A DNA stretch of 64,000 nucleotides from positions 1 to 64,000 of the forward strand of contig NZ_JADPEL010000007.1 of NCBI RefSeq assembly GCF_015667795.1. Reading direction: 5' to 3'. A program made the position numbers and the translations under genes. Below the pieces are notes generated by a model. The model saw nothing but the letters and a program-made list of their open reading frames with translations, had not been told where the DNA came from and searched no databases. Positions within the stretch are counted from its first letter, which is position 1. Every line of letters begins with the position of its first letter. Source of the stretch: Clostridium sp. D53t1_180928_C8 (GTDB taxonomy: Bacteria > Bacillota > Clostridia > Clostridiales > Clostridiaceae). Shown here one piece after another: positions 62,442 through 64,000 of this stretch.

Positions 62442-62470
62442 AGTATACAATGAAAAAATAAATAATGCAA
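62442..62470 (-). promoter_or_regulatory. Promoter of the symporter gene
   Basis: On the minus strand TTGCAT (62470-62465), 17 bases, TATACT (62447-62442), about 59 bases before the start codon. Confidence 0.6.
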
Positions 62471-62585
62471 GAGGGTTAATTGATTAATTCATAAAATGAA
62501 ATCAAGTCAATCAAAATACAATAAAAAGAGAAAAAAATGAAGTGTGTCCTGCAAGATTATTCAATTATTTAAAAAATGAATATAA

Positions 62586-62614
62586 AAAAGGGCAGTCATT
62601 TAAAATGACTGCCT
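62586..62614 (-). terminator. Terminator of the penicillin-binding protein gene
   Basis: GGCAGTCATT pairs with AATGACTGCC (62591-62600 with about 62604-62613). The T run follows on the minus strand. Confidence 0.8.
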
Positions 62615-62619
62615 AAAAA

Positions 62620-63999
62620 TTAGTTAAATAAATTATTTAACATACCAGCTAAAGGATTTCTTTGGTCGTTATTATTTTCATTATTATCTGGATTTTCTCC
62701 AGGATTAGGTACTGTTCCAATATCCTCATCTGGTGTATTAGTAGTTGCTTTTATAGTTAACACTACAGTTTCACCAGTATTTATTTCAGATGTAAATGAA
62801 GTTAAAGTATATTGACCTGGATTAATAGAACCAGAAACTGATAAACCATTAAATGAGTATTTAATTCCTCTGTTATTTAGTATAACAATTGCATCATATA
62901 GGTCCATATTTGATCTTAATCCTATTTGAGATAAACTAATTTTCTCTTCAGGTTTAGTATCATCTTGCTCTGTAGGCACTACAAATGGATAATCATCAGC
63001 ATTAGGATTCGCATTTGATTTTTTGATAAATACTTTATTAGCAAGAAGTCTTGCAGGAGTGTTATCAGTTGCTAACTTATTGTTAGAACTGTTAACAGCA
63101 ACTAGTACATGAACATCACAAACTGATTTAGGTTCTGTTCCTTCAATAAAGTATTCTGTTTTAACTCTATTTCCTCTTTGATCTTGATAACACAAGTCAG
63201 TAGGGGATTTACCAGAGTCCTTACAAACTTTTGCTTGAACAAGTCCAGATGGAGCTTCTATATCTGCGTAGCCTAAACCGGAGTGTACAACATTCATTAC
63301 TTTACCAAATAATGATGCAGCACTACCACTGCTACCACTCATTTTTTGAGGAATATCATATCCAATCCAAATTGATCCTGAATAATAAGGCGTTATTCCT
63401 GCAAACCAGAAGTTATCTGAATTATCAGTTGTACCAGTTTTTCCAGCTACAGGTATATCGTTAAATTGAGCCTTACTTGATGAACCTTTTAAGATATCAT
63501 AAAGTATAAATGATGTTTGTGGAGAGAATAGAGTAGTAGCCTTTGGCTCTTTTTCTAACAAAATATTACCACTAGCATCTTCAACTTTTGTGTAAAGAGA
63601 AGGTTCATATATAACACCGTTATTACCTAAAGCACCATATGCAGAAGCTAATATAGTTGTGTTTCCACCATCACGATTACCTTTAGGTTGCTCAAATTGA
63701 CCAAGTGCTAATGCTGACATTGTATGGGATTCAGGAGCGTATTTTAATCCGGCTCTTTCACCATACTCAATTGCTGTATCTAAACCTAACATATCAACTG
63801 TTTTGATAGAAGTTAAGTTCTTAGAGTAAGTCAATGCTTCTCTTGCAGTAACAAACCCTGCCATTGAACCATTAGCATTTCTAGGGTTAACATCTCCAAA
63901 GTTATATTTTTTTATAATTTCAGATGAAACAGAAGTATCATCTAAAGGAGTACCAGCTGTTATAAGCTTAGTATCTATTGCTGGCCCATAAATAGTTAA
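62620..63999 (-). CDS. Class A penicillin-binding protein, C-terminal part (5' end beyond window)
   Basis: The visible 459 codons enter from the window edge (LTIYGPAIDTKLITAGTPLD) and run to the stop, so the glycosyltransferase half and the SxxK serine are not visible. They cover the end of a transpeptidase domain with the KTG motif VAGKTGTTDNSDNFWFAG, and IGYDIPQKM after it. Next comes a Cys-containing linker (VCKDSGKSPTDLCYQ, KSVCDVH), then a PASTA-like unit (IGLRSNMDLYDAIVILNNRG) and an Asn-rich tail. It cross-links peptidoglycan outside the membrane. PBP1A-type (PonA/PbpA) is the best reading. Confidence 0.88.
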   Translation of the reverse strand, partial: LTIYGPAIDTKLITAGTPLDDTSVSSEIIKKYNFGDVNPRNANGSMAGFVTAREALTYSKNLTSIKTVDMLGLDTAIEYGERAGLKYAPESHTMSALALGQFEQPKGNRDGGNTTILASAYGALGNNGVIYEPSLYTKVEDASGNILLEKEPKATTLFSPQTSFILYDILKGSSSKAQFNDIPVAGKTGTTDNSDNFWFAGITPYYSGSIWIGYDIPQKMSGSSGSAASLFGKVMNVVHSGLGYADIEAPSGLVQAKVCKDSGKSPTDLCYQDQRGNRVKTEYFIEGTEPKSVCDVHVLVAVNSSNNKLATDNTPARLLANKVFIKKSNANPNADDYPFVVPTEQDDTKPEEKISLSQIGLRSNMDLYDAIVILNNRGIKYSFNGLSVSGSINPGQYTLTSFTSEINTGETVVLTIKATTNTPDEDIGTVPNPGENPDNNENNNDQRNPLAGMLNNLFN

Positions 64000-64000
64000 A

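Noticed and set aside
62384-62480. Glycine riboswitch before the AGCS symporter
   Set aside because: The leader is short and shows none of the conserved glycine-aptamer core; only a plain promoter is seen.
1-64000. CRISPR array, tRNA or rRNA genes
   Set aside because: No regularly spaced direct repeats and no tRNA or rRNA signature sequences were noticed on either strand.

Overview
The window is a very AT-rich chromosomal segment of a low-GC Gram-positive anaerobe. It is most consistent with Clostridium sensu stricto. The support is AT-biased codon use, strong AGGAGG-type ribosome binding sites with frequent TTG/GTG starts, HPr kinase, MurT/GatD, a FolB-FolK fusion, a PyrR-type attenuator, a 6S RNA of Firmicute type and several possibly sporulation-linked small genes. 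Species cannot be resolved from sequence reading alone.

Layout. 0-8 kb: a membrane-anchored unknown, a CoA-type Nudix hydrolase, a SprT-like protein, a DUF1292 protein, 6S RNA, a DUF896 protein, hprK, an M18 aminopeptidase and a PHP phosphoesterase. 8.3-13.8 kb: a contiguous folate operon, pabA-pabB-pabC-folE-HD protein-folP-folBK, covering p-aminobenzoate synthesis and most of the pterin branch. 13.8-26.6 kb: a lipoprotein, a one-domain pyruvate-kinase-like protein, a YjeM-type transporter, NADP isocitrate dehydrogenase of the eukaryote-like subfamily, a 58-residue spore-protein-like gene, an M29 aminopeptidase, glutaminase and polA-coaE-lytic transglycosylase. 26.6-30.5 kb: an accessory block with an intact flavoredoxin-like gene, two tandem secreted small proteins, a deoxyribosyltransferase-like protein and an unknown. 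It is bracketed by two pieces of one decayed flavoredoxin-like paralogue whose reading frames meet at the same residue. 30.5-41.3 kb: prmA, a D,D-carboxypeptidase, gatD-murT, a lipase-like hydrolase, TspO, topB, a ZIP transporter behind a Fur-box-like site, and lrgB-lrgA.

41.4-50.6 kb is the most notable part. A gene for an ABC-transporter substrate-binding lipoprotein is cut in two by a 6.49 kb element encoding a large serine recombinase. A shared GCAGATA core lies at both junctions, and 17-base inverted arms sit just inside the element ends. Joining the halves at the core restores one frame of about 350 codons. The element carries phage-type genes (YopX, DUF6906, a small holin-like membrane protein), Spo0E-like mini-ORFs, DUF4318 and a secreted transglutaminase-like protein. 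It has no phage structural genes, and it separates the transporter ATPase and permease from the original start of their operon.

50.8-64 kb returns to core functions: a TPR protein, 6-phosphofructokinase, a class A beta-lactamase-fold protein that lacks the catalytic serine, and the pyrimidine operon pyrB-pyrI-pyrC-pyrF-pyrK-pyrD behind a PyrR-type attenuator. A HAD phosphatase, an alanine/glycine:cation symporter and the 3' part of a class A penicillin-binding protein follow. No rRNA, tRNA, CRISPR array or recognisable IS transposase was seen.
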